A stretch of 64,000 nt of DNA from Enterobacter genomosp. O. GTDB lineage: Bacteria; Pseudomonadota; Gammaproteobacteria; Enterobacterales; Enterobacteriaceae. The DNA lies in assembly GCF_001022965.1 (NCBI RefSeq), contig NZ_LECZ01000027.1, positions 62,001 to 126,000 of the forward strand. The letters are read 5' to 3'. Below the pieces are notes generated by a model that searched no databases, was not told where the DNA came from, and saw nothing but the letters and a program-made list of their open reading frames with translations. Shown here in pieces: positions 27,590 to 37,712 of the stretch. The position numbers and the translations under genes are program-made. Numbering within the stretch: position 1 is the stretch's first letter; the number at the start of each line of letters is the position of its first letter.

Positions 27590-28234
27590 TCAACGGCGAG
27601 TCAATGCCAGGCGTAGACCTAACCCTATAAATGTTACGCCAACGATTCGATCCAGTATTTTCTGCAATCTTCTATTCTGAGAAACTGCACCGGCGGCACT
27701 GCCTGCAAGAACAGCAAAAGCGGTATCAGTCAAAAATGCTATCAGCGCGTAGACCATACCCAGAATCAGGAAAGAAGTGGTGTGATGTTCACCCCCTGGT
27801 GAAACAAACTGGGGGAAGAAGGAGATAAAAAATAAGAGCACCTTCGGATTGGTTAAGGTTGTAATAAAGCCTTTAGAAAGCAGATTCGTGAGAGTAGATT
27901 TTGTCTTCACTGGTTCAGCTTCACGGTGATTGACGGTTTGTTTTGCGAATGTTCCCAAAACCATCTTACTGCCAAGATACATTAGATAAGCCGCTCCAAG
28001 ATACTTAATGAGGGTGAACATCAGTGGAGAAGCTGTAATCAATGCCGTTAATCCCACTGCACTTGCAACAGCATGGGTACAGCTACCTAAAGCCACGCCT
28101 GCAGCAGAGATGATCCCCGCTCGCCTTCCGTTAGCTACACTTTGACCTATCACGTAGGCCATGTCAGGCCCTGGTGTTACGGAAAGGAGAAAAACAGACA
28201 GGGCAAAAAGCCCAAAGTTTGTTATGTCCAGCAT
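27590..28234 (-). CDS. LysE/RhtB-family amino-acid exporter
   Basis: The 214-residue membrane protein has five to six helices and the family motif FLLSVTPGPDMAYVIGQSVANG near its start, plus GAAYLMYLGSKMVLG and TTLTNPKVLLFFISFFPQF. It should export an amino acid or homoserine-lactone-like metabolite; the substrate cannot be told. I start at MLDITNFG because GGAGGTG lies directly upstream; a longer frame adds seven residues. Its base composition is clearly lower in G+C than the flanking genes. In E. coli this slot holds yciQ, so it was probably acquired. Confidence 0.82.
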   Translation of the reverse strand: MLDITNFGLFALSVFLLSVTPGPDMAYVIGQSVANGRRAGIISAAGVALGSCTHAVASAVGLTALITASPLMFTLIKYLGAAYLMYLGSKMVLGTFAKQTVNHREAEPVKTKSTLTNLLSKGFITTLTNPKVLLFFISFFPQFVSPGGEHHTTSFLILGMVYALIAFLTDTAFAVLAGSAAGAVSQNRRLQKILDRIVGVTFIGLGLRLALTRR

Positions 28235-28663
28235 TGTCACCTCCGAAAAACTCAACGTTTAACACGCATGCTAGCATTGAATGATTATGCATGAAATGGG
28301 GTATTTTATGCTAATAAGGTGGTGCCAGAGTCAGCATTAGCACGCGTTTTATTTTTGGCTACCTCGCGAATAATTCCTTTTACCTCTGGCGAAAAAGATT
28401 GGTTTGATTCAACACTACTTTGTTTCGAAGGGTTAGCTTGTTTTAGCTATCAATACCGAGACTCAGACGCACAAAACTTGTTGAATCTTTTAGTCTAAAG
28501 TTAGTGTAGTATGTCCGCCCACGAATCATTCTGTGTGGCATATTGTTTGCCATGCTGTGCACCATGAAATGTCGACATATCAGTGAGTTAAGTTGTTTTT
28601 ACACTAACTCTTTGTTTTGAAAGTACACCAGACGCCTGTGAAGGCGACACCTGAGGAAGCTCA
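28235..28663. other. AT-rich intergenic region upstream of the RhtB gene and rluB
   Basis: About 430 bp with no open frame I can support. It should contain the divergent promoters for the exporter (minus) and rluB (plus). The ribosome site of rluB (GAGGAAG) lies at its end. The low G+C resembles that of the exporter gene, so part of it may belong to the same insertion. Confidence 0.5.
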
Positions 28664-29539
28664 ATGAGCGAGAAGTTACAGAAAGTGCTGGCGCGCGCCG
28701 GCCACGGTTCACGCCGTGAAATCGAAGCCATTATTGAAGCGGGCCGCGTGAGTGTGGACGGTAAAATCGCCACGCTGGGCGACCGCGTAGAAATCGTACC
28801 GGGGCTGAAGATCCGCATCGACGGTCATCTTATCTCCGTGAAAGAGTCCGCTGAGCAGATCTGCCGCGTGCTGGCTTACTACAAGCCGGAAGGCGAGCTG
28901 TGCACCCGCAACGACCCGGAAGGTCGCCCGACGGTGTTTGACCGTCTGCCAAAACTGCGTGGCGCTCGCTGGATTGCCGTAGGTCGTCTGGACGTGAACA
29001 CCTGCGGTCTGCTGCTGTTTACCACCGATGGTGAACTGGCGAACCGTCTGATGCACCCGAGCCGTGAAGTGGAGCGCGAATACGCCGTGCGTGTATTTGG
29101 CCAGGTTGATGAGAATAAACTGCGCGATCTGTCGCGCGGCGTTCAGCTGGAAGACGGTCCTGCGGCGTTCAAAACCATCAAATTTACCGGTGGGGAAGGG
29201 ATTAACCAGTGGTACAACGTTACGTTGACCGAGGGCCGTAACCGCGAGGTGCGTCGTCTTTGGGAAGCGGTGGGCGTCCAGGTTAGCCGTCTGATCCGTG
29301 TCCGCTACGGCGACATTCTGCTGCCAAAAGGTCTGCCGCGCGGTGGCTATACCGAACTGGATCTGACGCAAACTAACTACCTGCGCGAACTGGTTGGCCT
29401 GACGCCAGAAACCACCTCTAAAGTGGCGGTGGAGAAAGATCGTCGTCGCATGAAGGCGAATCAGATTCGCCGTGCGGTGAAGCGCCACAGCCAGGTGAGC
29501 AGCAACCGCCGCTCCGGAAGCCGTAACAACAACGGTTAA
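28664..29539 (+). CDS. rluB: 23S rRNA pseudouridine(2605) synthase RluB
   Basis: The 291-residue enzyme has an N-terminal S4 RNA-binding domain ([20 protein letters not shown] through [13 protein letters not shown]) and a catalytic RsuA/RluB domain with the essential Asp in [18 protein letters not shown] (near residue 110). It converts U2605 of 23S rRNA to pseudouridine. The C-terminal tail is basic and Arg/Asn-rich (about 255-291), as usual. Strong terminator follows, shared with btuR. Confidence 0.95.
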   Translation: MSEKLQKVLARAGHGSRREIEAIIEAGRVSVDGKIATLGDRVEIVPGLKIRIDGHLISVKESAEQICRVLAYYKPEGELCTRNDPEGRPTVFDRLPKLRGARWIAVGRLDVNTCGLLLFTTDGELANRLMHPSREVEREYAVRVFGQVDENKLRDLSRGVQLEDGPAAFKTIKFTGGEGINQWYNVTLTEGRNREVRRLWEAVGVQVSRLIRVRYGDILLPKGLPRGGYTELDLTQTNYLRELVGLTPETTSKVAVEKDRRRMKANQIRRAVKRHSQVSSNRRSGSRNNNG

Positions 29540-29545
29540 AAACGA

Positions 29546-29575
29546 AAGCCCGGTCAGTGACCGGGCTTTTTTTTA
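29546..29575. terminator. Bidirectional terminator between rluB and btuR
   Basis: AGCCCGGTCA and TGACCGGGCT flank one G and are followed by TTTTTTTT; it converges with the btuR stop. Confidence 0.88.
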
Positions 29576-30163
29576 GTAATCAATCCCGATTTGCGCTTTG
29601 ATGCCCGCATCGAAGGCGTGTTTCACCGGACGCAGCTCGCTGACGGTATCTGCCAGCTCCAGAATATCCCGATGACACCCGCGCCCCGTGACGATAACCG
29701 TCTGATGCGCTGGGCGGTTATTCAGGGCTGTCAGCACGGCCTCCAGCGGCAGATAATCGTAGGCGACCATGTACGTTATCTCATCCAGCAGAACCATATT
29801 CAGCGTGGGGTCGGCCAGCATCCTTTTGGCGTGCTCCCAGACGGCAAGACAGGCTGCGGTATCGGTTTCCCGGTTCTGCGTGTCCCACGTAAACCCGGTC
29901 GCCATCACCTGAAACTCAACGCCGTGAGGCTCAAGTAAATTTCGCTCGCCGTTGGGCCATTCGCCTTTGATAAACTGGATAACGCCGACTTTCTGCCCAT
30001 GGCCGACCGCGCGGGTGGCGGTACCAAACGCGGCAGTGGTTTTCCCTTTGCCGTTGCCGGTAAACACGATGACGATCCCGCGCTCGTCCTGCGCTGCCGC
30101 GACGCGTGCATCGACCTGTTCTTTAAGACGCTGCTGGCGCTGCTGATGACGTTCTTCACTCAT
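29573..30163 (-). CDS. btuR: Cob(I)alamin adenosyltransferase BtuR
   Basis: The 196-residue CobA-type enzyme transfers the adenosyl group of ATP to cobalt of reduced corrinoids, giving adenosylcobalamin. The P-loop is GNGKGKTTAAFGTATRAVGHG (Gly-Asn-Gly-Lys-Gly-Lys-Thr, about 36-42), and MVLLDEITYM and VIVTGRGCHRDILELADTV are family blocks. It uses corrinoid brought in by the TonB-dependent BtuB route. It overlaps the upstream yciK stop by four bases. The N-terminal part is Gln/Arg-rich (SEERHQQRQQRLKEQV). Confidence 0.95.
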   Translation of the reverse strand: MSEERHQQRQQRLKEQVDARVAAAQDERGIVIVFTGNGKGKTTAAFGTATRAVGHGQKVGVIQFIKGEWPNGERNLLEPHGVEFQVMATGFTWDTQNRETDTAACLAVWEHAKRMLADPTLNMVLLDEITYMVAYDYLPLEAVLTALNNRPAHQTVIVTGRGCHRDILELADTVSELRPVKHAFDAGIKAQIGIDY

Positions 30164-30921
30164 TGCGAAATTCCCGGTTTACGGCCCGGCTGGGCGTCAA
30201 AGGTCATCCCGGTCTTGCGGCGGCTGTCGTCGCCCATCAGCCAGAGATAGAGCGGCATAATATCTGCCGGAGTTTTCAACTTCTGCGGATCTTCGCTCGG
30301 GAACGCGCTGGCGCGCATTTTGGTGCGCGTACCGCCCGGGTTAATGCAGTTCACGCGAAGATGGCGGCTCTGATACTCCTCCGCCAGCACCTGCATCATG
30401 CCTTCGGTGGCGAATTTTGATACGGCATATGCGCCCCAGTTTGCGCGCCCCTCGCGGCCTACGCTGGAGGAGGTAAAGACCAGGGAGCCTGACTCGGATT
30501 TGAGTAATAAAGGAAGCAATGCCTGCGTGAGGAAAAACGTGCCGTTGACGTTAACCTGCATCACCTGCTGCCAGATATCCGGATCTTGTTCATCCATTGG
30601 CCGCACCTCTCCAAGCAGGCCGGCGTTATGCAGCACGCCGTCGAGCCGTGGATAGTGGGTGCTGATGCGTCGGGCTAATTCCTGGCACTCCGCGGGCGTG
30701 CAGGTCAGTAAATCGAGCGTATACCACGGAACCGGAGTGCCGTATGCGGCCTCAATCTCCTGAGCGACGCTTTTCAGTTTATCTTCGTTGCGCCCTATCA
30801 GAATAACGTTCGCGCCGTACTCGGCGTAGGTCAGGGCTGCCTCGCGGCCAATCCCATCGCTGGCACCGGTGACAAGAATGATCCGGTTCTGCAGCAGATT
30901 TTTTTGCGGTTGATAATGCAC
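30160..30921 (-). CDS. yciK: Short-chain dehydrogenase YciK
   Basis: The 253-residue SDR protein has the dinucleotide motif TGASDGIGREAAL, the NAG motif VLHNAGLLGEV and catalytic Ser-Tyr-Lys (TSSSVGRE, then YAVSKFATEG). It is an oxidoreductase of unknown substrate, located with btuR by a four-base overlap as in other enterobacteria. The nucleotide preference is not clear. It is divergent from sohB across a 250-bp region. The protein starts MHYQPQKNLLQNRIILVTGA and is a normal length. Confidence 0.93.
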   Translation of the reverse strand: MHYQPQKNLLQNRIILVTGASDGIGREAALTYAEYGANVILIGRNEDKLKSVAQEIEAAYGTPVPWYTLDLLTCTPAECQELARRISTHYPRLDGVLHNAGLLGEVRPMDEQDPDIWQQVMQVNVNGTFFLTQALLPLLLKSESGSLVFTSSSVGREGRANWGAYAVSKFATEGMMQVLAEEYQSRHLRVNCINPGGTRTKMRASAFPSEDPQKLKTPADIMPLYLWLMGDDSRRKTGMTFDAQPGRKPGISQ

Positions 30922-31172
30922 GGTGGCTCCTCAGGTGCCCGGTGATGCAGTGGCACCTTTATAATGACTTTTCGGCTTTATGCCCGAATTAGCATGAGAA
31001 TTCAATCAGTCTACAGGACGCATTACTGTAAAATTAACAATTTGCAAATATTTAAACTACACGCCGGGGATTCCTGAAGGCGGCTCGCAGAGGTAATGTC
31101 ACGAGCGAGACGCATGGGCGGGGCTGTTGTACACTGCCGTGAAAGATTCGTGGTTAAATCAAGGTGGAACGC

Positions 31173-32219
31173 GTGGAATTACTTTCTCAATATGGGTTGT
31201 TTTTGGCCAAAATCGCGACGGTGGTGATTGCCATTGCGGTGATTGCCGTTCTGATTGTCAACCTGACGCAGCGTAAGCGTCAGCGTGGGGAGTTACGTAT
31301 CACCCGCCTGAGCGAACAGTATAAAGAGATGCAGGAAGAGATGTCTCTGGCGCTGCTTGATAGTCATCAACAGAAACTGTGGCTGAAAGCACAGAAGAAA
31401 AAGCATAAACAGGATGCCAAAGCGGCAAAGGCAAAAGCGAAGCTCAATGCACCGCAGGAGAAGGCCGCGCCACGCGTTTACGTGCTCGATTTTAAAGGCA
31501 GTATGGATGCGCATGAAGTTTCCTCTCTGCGGGAAGAGGTCACCGCCGTTCTGGCCGTGGCGACCCCGCAGGATCAGGTTGTTGTGCGTCTTGAAAGCCC
31601 GGGCGGTGTAGTTCATGGCTATGGGCTGGCCGCCTCGCAGCTGCAGCGCCTGCGTGAAAAACAGATCCCGTTGACCGTTGCCGTGGATAAAGTGGCGGCG
31701 AGCGGGGGGTATATGATGGCCTGTGTGGCGGACAAAATCGTTGCCGCGCCGTTCTCCATTATTGGTTCAATCGGCGTGGTCGCACAAATACCGAACTTTA
31801 ACCGCTTCCTGAAAAATAAAGAGATTGATATCGAACTTCACACGGCGGGCCAGTACAAACGCACCCTGACGCTGCTGGGCGAAAATACGGAAGAAGGGCG
31901 TCAAAAATTCCGTGAAGACCTCAACGAAACGCATCACCTCTTTAAAGACTTTGTGCACCGGATGCGCCCGACGCTTGATATCGAACAGGTGGCGACGGGT
32001 GAGCACTGGTACGGGGTCCAGGCGCAGGAGAAAGGGCTGGTGGATGAAGTCGGGACCAGCGATGACCTGCTGCTCAACCTGATGGAAGGCCGGGAGCTGG
32101 TTGGTGTGCGCTTCACCCAGCGTAAGCGACTGCTGGACCGCTTTACCAACAGTGCGGCAGAGAGTGCGGACCGCCTGCTGCTCCGCTGGCTGCAGCGCGG
32201 ACAAAAACCGCTGCTGTAA
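31173..32219 (+). CDS. sohB: Inner membrane peptidase SohB (S49 family)
   Basis: The 348-residue protein has a membrane anchor (FLAKIATVVIAIAVIAVLIV, about 8-28), a Lys/Ala-rich coiled stretch (about 55-100) and a protease domain with nucleophile in KVAASGGYMMACVADKI and general base Lys in AGQYKRTLTLLGENTEEG. It is homologous to signal-peptide peptidase; in E. coli it suppresses htrA defects when overproduced. The start is GTG 31173 (MELLSQYG), eight bases after AAGGTGG, rather than GTG 31164. A perfect hairpin ends the gene. Confidence 0.93.
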   Translation: MELLSQYGLFLAKIATVVIAIAVIAVLIVNLTQRKRQRGELRITRLSEQYKEMQEEMSLALLDSHQQKLWLKAQKKKHKQDAKAAKAKAKLNAPQEKAAPRVYVLDFKGSMDAHEVSSLREEVTAVLAVATPQDQVVVRLESPGGVVHGYGLAASQLQRLREKQIPLTVAVDKVAASGGYMMACVADKIVAAPFSIIGSIGVVAQIPNFNRFLKNKEIDIELHTAGQYKRTLTLLGENTEEGRQKFREDLNETHHLFKDFVHRMRPTLDIEQVATGEHWYGVQAQEKGLVDEVGTSDDLLLNLMEGRELVGVRFTQRKRLLDRFTNSAAESADRLLLRWLQRGQKPLL

Positions 32220-32221
32220 AC

Positions 32222-32250
32222 AAAAACGCGAGGCATATGCCTCGCGTTTT
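32222..32250. terminator. Bidirectional terminator between sohB and yciN
   Basis: AAACGCGAGGCAT is followed directly by ATGCCTCGCGTTT, a perfect 26-bp dyad with T and A tails, at the end of sohB and beside the yciN stop. Confidence 0.85.
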
Positions 32251-32253
32251 GCA

Positions 32254-32505
32254 TTAATCGACCAGGTGATATTTCTCTGAAAGCGTATGTGCCAGGTATT
32301 TAAACATGTTAAATACGGCGGTGCTTTTCGGGGTCGGTAACCCCTGTTCGTCAAGGAAGTATTCGCCGCTGAAAATCAGCACCCCATTGCGCTGCTCTAC
32401 GCCGGTGGCTTCAATGCCCGCCAGCGTATCTTCATGGTCACGGATAAGCTTGTTTGCTTCGATAAGCAGAGAGGCTCGGTCAATAGGTTGGGTCGTATTC
32501 TGCAT
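32254..32505 (-). CDS. yciN: Small conserved protein YciN
   Basis: The 83-residue protein starts [20 protein letters not shown] and ends [15 protein letters not shown], matching E. coli YciN. The function is unknown; family members are small, acidic and cytoplasmic, and are reported in stress transcriptomes. I place the start at the ATG complement of 32503-32505, preceded by AAGGAG, and reject a 39-codon extension. It is divergent from topA with 399 bp between the starts. Confidence 0.9.
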   Translation of the reverse strand: MQNTTQPIDRASLLIEANKLIRDHEDTLAGIEATGVEQRNGVLIFSGEYFLDEQGLPTPKSTAVFNMFKYLAHTLSEKYHLVD

Positions 32506-32904
32506 AATCCACTCCTTAAACAGTGACAATAGTCTACGCCGAGGGCGCTTTGGGGGCAAATTTTCCCTGTAATGTGAGGGGGTAAGGTAGCGGGACCCGG
32601 CTGGCAGGATTTGCTTTTGCATGCTAATAAAGTTGCGTAACGAATTTTATCAGGTAGAGTGTGCGCTTTCGTCATTCTGGCAACAGAATTGCTTGACATT
32701 CGACCTGGAATTCGTCACGAATTACACGAGATGTGAGAAAAATACCCGAAAACTCAATCACCTGGGCGTTTTTTGTTTGACGCTCAGTAAGACAAAGGGG
32801 TTGATATCTCCTGACGCAGTCGCAATATCATTGGCTCGTCGTCAGCGGAAGGGAAATCAACGTGCGGCGTATTCCTGGAAGAATTAAATTAGGTAAAGGT
32901 GAAT
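32506..32904. other. Divergent promoter region of yciN and topA
   Basis: About 400 bp lie between the two starts. E. coli topA is driven by several promoters that respond to supercoiling and Fis, and this stretch has the same position and length scale. I did not assign individual boxes. The topA ribosome site AGGTAAAGGTGA is at its end. Confidence 0.45.
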
Positions 32905-35502
32905 ATGGGTAAAGCTCTCGTCATCGTTGAGTCCCCGGCAAAAGCCAAAACGATCAATAAGTATCTGGGTAATGACTACGTGGTTAAGTCCAGCGTCGGT
33001 CATATCCGCGATTTGCCGACCAGTGGCTCAGCCAGCAAAAAGAGCGCAGACTCTACCTCCACCAAAGGGGCTAAAAAGCCTAAAAAGGATGAACGTAGCG
33101 CGCTTGTCAACCGCATGGGTGTTAACCCATGGCACAACTGGGATGCACAATATGAAGTGCTGCCCGGGAAAGAAAAAGTCGTTAACGAGCTGAAGCAGCT
33201 TGCTGAAAAAGCAGACCACATCTATCTCGCAACCGACCTCGACCGCGAAGGGGAAGCCATTGCGTGGCACCTGCGGGAAGTGATCGGTGGTGATGACAAA
33301 CGCTACAGCCGTGTAGTGTTTAACGAAATTACGAAGAATGCGATTCGTCAGGCTTTTGAAAAGCCGGGCGAGCTGAATATCGACCGTGTAAACGCACAGC
33401 AGGCACGTCGCTTTATGGACCGTGTAGTGGGTTACATGGTCTCTCCACTGCTGTGGAAGAAGATTGCCCGTGGGCTGTCCGCAGGTCGTGTGCAATCTGT
33501 CGCTGTGCGCCTTGTTGTTGAGCGTGAACGCGAAATTAAAGCCTTCGTGCCGGAAGAGTTCTGGGAAGTCGATGCCAATGTGACCACGCCGGGCGGTGAC
33601 GCTCTGCCGCTGCAGGTAAGCCACCAGAACGACAAGCCTTTCCGTCCAGAAAACCGCGACCAGACCATGGCCGCCGTAGCGCTGCTGGAAAAAGCTCGCT
33701 ATCAGGTACTGGAACGAGAAGACAAACCGACCAGCAGTAAGCCTGGTGCGCCGTTTATTACCTCGACGCTGCAGCAGGCTGCCAGCACGCGTCTGGGCTA
33801 TGGCGTGAAGAAAACCATGATGATGGCCCAGCGCCTGTATGAAGCGGGTTACATCACCTATATGCGTACTGACTCAACCAACCTGAGCCAGGACGCGGTC
33901 AACATGGTGCGCGGTTACATTGGTGACAATTTCGGTAAGAAATATCTGCCGGAAACTGCTAACCAGTTCGCCAGCAAAGAGAACTCTCAGGAAGCGCACG
34001 AAGCGATTCGTCCTTCCGATGTCTCTGTGTTAGCCGAATCGCTGAAAGATATGGAAGCCGACGCCCAGAAGCTGTATCAGCTGATCTGGCGCCAGTTCGT
34101 AGCGTGTCAGATGACGCCAGCGCAGTACGACTCCACTACGCTGACCGTCGGTGCAGGTGATTTCCGCCTGAAGGCGCGCGGTCGTATCCTGCGTTTCGAC
34201 GGCTGGACGAAAGTCATGCCAGCGCTGCGTAAAGGCGATGAAGACCGAACGCTGCCGGCGGTTAACAAAGGTGACGAACTGTCTCTGGTTGAACTGATCC
34301 CGGCTCAGCACTTCACCAAGCCGCCTGCGCGCTTTAGCGAAGCCTCTCTTGTGAAAGAGCTGGAGAAACGCGGTATCGGTCGTCCGTCAACCTACGCATC
34401 CATCATCTCGACGATTCAGGACCGTGGCTACGTACGTGTTGAAAACCGTCGTTTCTATGCGGAAAAAATGGGTGAGATCGTCACTGACCGTCTGGAAGCC
34501 AACTTCCGCGAGTTGATGAACTACGATTTCACCGCGCAAATGGAAGACAGCCTCGACCAGGTCGCCAGCCACCAGGCGGAGTGGAAAAAGGTACTCGATA
34601 GCTTCTTCAGCGACTTTACCGACCAGCTTGAAAAAGCGGAGAAAGATCCTGAAGAGGGCGGCATGCTGCCTAACCAGATGGTACTGACCAGCATCGAGTG
34701 CCCAACCTGTGGCCGTAAGATGGGGATCCGTACTGCCACGACGGGCGTTTTCCTCGGATGCTCCGGCTACGCGCTGTCGCCAAAAGAGCGCTGCAAAACC
34801 ACCATCAACCTGGTGCCTGAGAATGAAGTTCTCAATGTGCTGGAAGGTGACGATGCAGAAACAAACGCTCTGCGTGCCAAACGTCGCTGCAAAAAATGCG
34901 GCACGGCAATGGACAGTTACCTGATCGATCCAAAACGTAAACTGCACGTGTGCGGTAATAACCCAACGTGTGATGGATATGAGATTGAAGAGGGTGAGTT
35001 CCGCATTAAGGGCTATGACGGCCCGATTGTGGAGTGCGAGAAGTGTGGTTCTGAAATGCACCTGAAAATGGGGCGTTTCGGTAAGTACATGGCGTGCACT
35101 AACGACGAGTGTAAAAACACGCGTAAAATTCTGCGTAACGGTGAAGTGGCGCCACCGAAGGAAGATCCGGTTCCGCTGCCTGAGTTGCCGTGTGAGAAAT
35201 CCGACGCGTACTTCGTGCTGCGTGACGGCGCTGCGGGTGTCTTCCTGGCCGCCAACACCTTCCCGAAATCGCGTGAAACGCGCGCGCCGCTGGTCGAAGA
35301 GTTGCATCGTTTCCGCGATCGTCTGCCTGAGAAACTGCGTTACCTGGCCGATGCACCGCAGCAGGATCCGGAAGGCAACAAAACCGTGGTACGCTTTAGC
35401 CGTAAAACCAAGCAGCAGTATGTTGCGGCAGAAAAAGAGGGCAAAGCGACCGGATGGTCAGCCTTCTTTGTCGATGGCAAATGGGTTGAAGGCAAGAAAT
35501 AA
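32905..35502 (+). CDS. topA: DNA topoisomerase I
   Basis: The 865-residue type IA topoisomerase removes negative supercoils. It has a Toprim domain ([17 protein letters not shown], then [15 protein letters not shown]) and the catalytic tyrosine in [15 protein letters not shown] near residue 319. The C-terminal part carries three tetracysteine zinc motifs (CPTCGRKMG near 597, [11 protein letters not shown] near 666, [10 protein letters not shown] near 712) and two further zinc-free ribbon repeats. I start at [11 protein letters not shown], giving the E. coli length; a GTG two codons earlier is possible. The terminator follows directly. Confidence 0.97.
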   Translation: MGKALVIVESPAKAKTINKYLGNDYVVKSSVGHIRDLPTSGSASKKSADSTSTKGAKKPKKDERSALVNRMGVNPWHNWDAQYEVLPGKEKVVNELKQLAEKADHIYLATDLDREGEAIAWHLREVIGGDDKRYSRVVFNEITKNAIRQAFEKPGELNIDRVNAQQARRFMDRVVGYMVSPLLWKKIARGLSAGRVQSVAVRLVVEREREIKAFVPEEFWEVDANVTTPGGDALPLQVSHQNDKPFRPENRDQTMAAVALLEKARYQVLEREDKPTSSKPGAPFITSTLQQAASTRLGYGVKKTMMMAQRLYEAGYITYMRTDSTNLSQDAVNMVRGYIGDNFGKKYLPETANQFASKENSQEAHEAIRPSDVSVLAESLKDMEADAQKLYQLIWRQFVACQMTPAQYDSTTLTVGAGDFRLKARGRILRFDGWTKVMPALRKGDEDRTLPAVNKGDELSLVELIPAQHFTKPPARFSEASLVKELEKRGIGRPSTYASIISTIQDRGYVRVENRRFYAEKMGEIVTDRLEANFRELMNYDFTAQMEDSLDQVASHQAEWKKVLDSFFSDFTDQLEKAEKDPEEGGMLPNQMVLTSIECPTCGRKMGIRTATTGVFLGCSGYALSPKERCKTTINLVPENEVLNVLEGDDAETNALRAKRRCKKCGTAMDSYLIDPKRKLHVCGNNPTCDGYEIEEGEFRIKGYDGPIVECEKCGSEMHLKMGRFGKYMACTNDECKNTRKILRNGEVAPPKEDPVPLPELPCEKSDAYFVLRDGAAGVFLAANTFPKSRETRAPLVEELHRFRDRLPEKLRYLADAPQQDPEGNKTVVRFSRKTKQQYVAAEKEGKATGWSAFFVDGKWVEGKK

Positions 35503-35527
35503 TCTTCCCTTACCGTAACTTACCTGT

Positions 35528-35556
35528 AAAAGGGCCGGACTTCCGGCCCTTTTTTA
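35528..35556 (+). terminator. Rho-independent terminator of topA
   Basis: AGGGCCGGA and TCCGGCCCT pair around CT, followed by TTTTTATT. Confidence 0.9.
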
Positions 35557-35674
35557 TTGCCTTGTTATTATTTTTTGTTCCGTACTATACAGTCAGGCTA
35601 TAAATGATATAGTGGTTATAGTTAACCTGTTTTTTATTATTAAATCGTCTTAAGCGATTGACCGCGTGCGCTAA

Positions 35675-36664
<990 letters not shown>

Positions 36665-36671
36665 TCACACC

Positions 36672-36700
36672 CGGTATCTTTCCCTCACGGAAAGATACCG
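36672..36700 (+). terminator. Hairpin after cysB
   Basis: CGGTATCTTTCC and GGAAAGATACCG are a perfect 12-bp stem with a CTCAC loop, 8 bp after the stop. No T-run follows, so it may stabilise the end of the mRNA rather than stop transcription. Confidence 0.55.
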
Positions 36701-37000
36701 AAATAACCCCTCAAAGCTAAATTAGAATTATCTTCATCTACGCTTCCTGTCATATAATGTCAGTATCCTTTTAATTGGTGTGGTTATAATGTCGTGAATT
36801 GGCGACAAAAGTAGAAACTAATTAACGGCTACGCAAATTTTTCTTTTCAATTATTTATTTCTGGTCAAAAGAATGAATATTTCCTGGGTTCCGGTGCGTA
36901 AATTCACTGGCTTTTCGGCTAAAGTTTCTTTAGGATTTATCTCAACAGATGATTAATTGTACCAATTGTTTGGTCCTAAATGATAAGCGATATCGATTGT
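36701..37000 (+). other. AT-rich intergenic region ahead of ymiA-yciX-ymiC
   Basis: About 300 bp without an open frame that I can support. It is AT-rich and lies where E. coli has the upstream part of the acnA regulatory region. No operator was assigned with confidence. Confidence 0.4.
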
Positions 37001-37141
37001 ATGAGGTTAGCAATGCCTTCAGGAAGTGAAGAACCGCAAAGGGATCCTGCGCTCAAGCGTAAAGCCTGGCTGGCGGTCTTTCTCGTTTCCGCCCTGTTTT
37101 GGGTGGCAGTTGCTCTCCTGGCCTGGAAATATTGGGGTTAA
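37001..37141 (+). CDS. ymiA: Small membrane protein YmiA
   Basis: This 46-codon frame begins MRLAMPSGSEEPQRDP, has a charged linker and one membrane helix (WLAVFLVSALFWVAVALLAW, about 24-43) and ends KYWG. It resembles E. coli YmiA, a small single-span membrane protein of unknown function. Translation could also start at the internal Met 5 (37013). It ends two bases before yciX, indicating a shared transcript. The topology with the basic side ahead of the helix suggests its N-terminus faces the cytoplasm. Confidence 0.82.
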   Translation: MRLAMPSGSEEPQRDPALKRKAWLAVFLVSALFWVAVALLAWKYWG

Positions 37142-37143
37142 AT

Positions 37144-37314
37144 ATGGCAGTGACGGTTCGTACAGCAACGGTAAAACAGATGTGTCAGCATCGTGACAAT
37201 GGTCACAGAGGGCGTAAAGCACCTGCGACTGTTGTACCCGCGTCCTGGAAACTGACGCCGCAGCAGCAAGCGTTTATTGATGTGTTCGCAGAAGACGAAC
37301 CCAAAAAACAATAA
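37144..37314 (+). CDS. yciX: Small basic protein, YciX-like
   Basis: This 56-codon frame directly follows ymiA (AATATGGCA). The peptide MAVTVRTATVKQMCQHRDNG continues with a basic middle, then ASWKLTPQQQAFIDVFAED near the end. It has two Cys-His bearing segments but no recognised fold or transmembrane helix. It stands where E. coli has yciX. The function is unknown. The name rests mainly on position, so treat it as tentative. Confidence 0.6.
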   Translation: MAVTVRTATVKQMCQHRDNGHRGRKAPATVVPASWKLTPQQQAFIDVFAEDEPKKQ

Positions 37315-37449
37315 TTTAGTTTATTGCGTAATGATGCAAATAGTGTGAATAACGACTCTGCACTTTTGTACTCTTTAATAAATACACATCAGCAATATAG
37401 CACTGAGGTCTAACCTCGGAACTTTTTATAAATAATGCCTGGTGTCCCT

Positions 37450-37551
37450 ATGATGAATAACATGACGTCTCACAAATACTGGTCATGGATCGGCGTTTTT
37501 ACCGTGTCGATTCTGTTCTGGAGTCAGCTCATCTGGTTGGCCCTCCACTAA
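37450..37551 (+). CDS. ymiC: Tiny membrane protein YmiC
   Basis: A 33-codon frame (32 if the second ATG of ATGATG is used) encodes [20 protein letters not shown], then [13 protein letters not shown]. It is one hydrophobic helix with Trp at both ends. This matches E. coli YmiC, a 31-residue single-span protein found by small-protein surveys upstream of acnA. The role is unknown. A terminator follows five bases after the stop, separating it from acnA. Confidence 0.75.
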   Translation: MMNNMTSHKYWSWIGVFTVSILFWSQLIWLALH

Positions 37552-37556
37552 ATTGT

Positions 37557-37582
37557 AAAACCTCGCTACGGCGGGGTTTTTT
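37557..37582 (+). terminator. Terminator between ymiC and acnA
   Basis: AACCTCGC and GCGGGGTT pair around TACG (one G-T) and are followed by TTTTT. Confidence 0.75.
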
Positions 37583-37712
37583 GTTTCTCTCCTCTGGACC
37601 AATCCGAAATTTATCAATTCGGGTTGTTATCAAAACGTTACGACATCTTTGTGTTATCTTTAATTACAGCCCTGATGTTTGTCAGGGCATCTCTGTGATT
37701 AAGGAGGAGCTT

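Noticed and set aside
37485-37712. Extended N-terminus of acnA
   Set aside because: It would run through ymiC and a terminator; the ATG at 37713 has AAGGAGG and gives the normal length.
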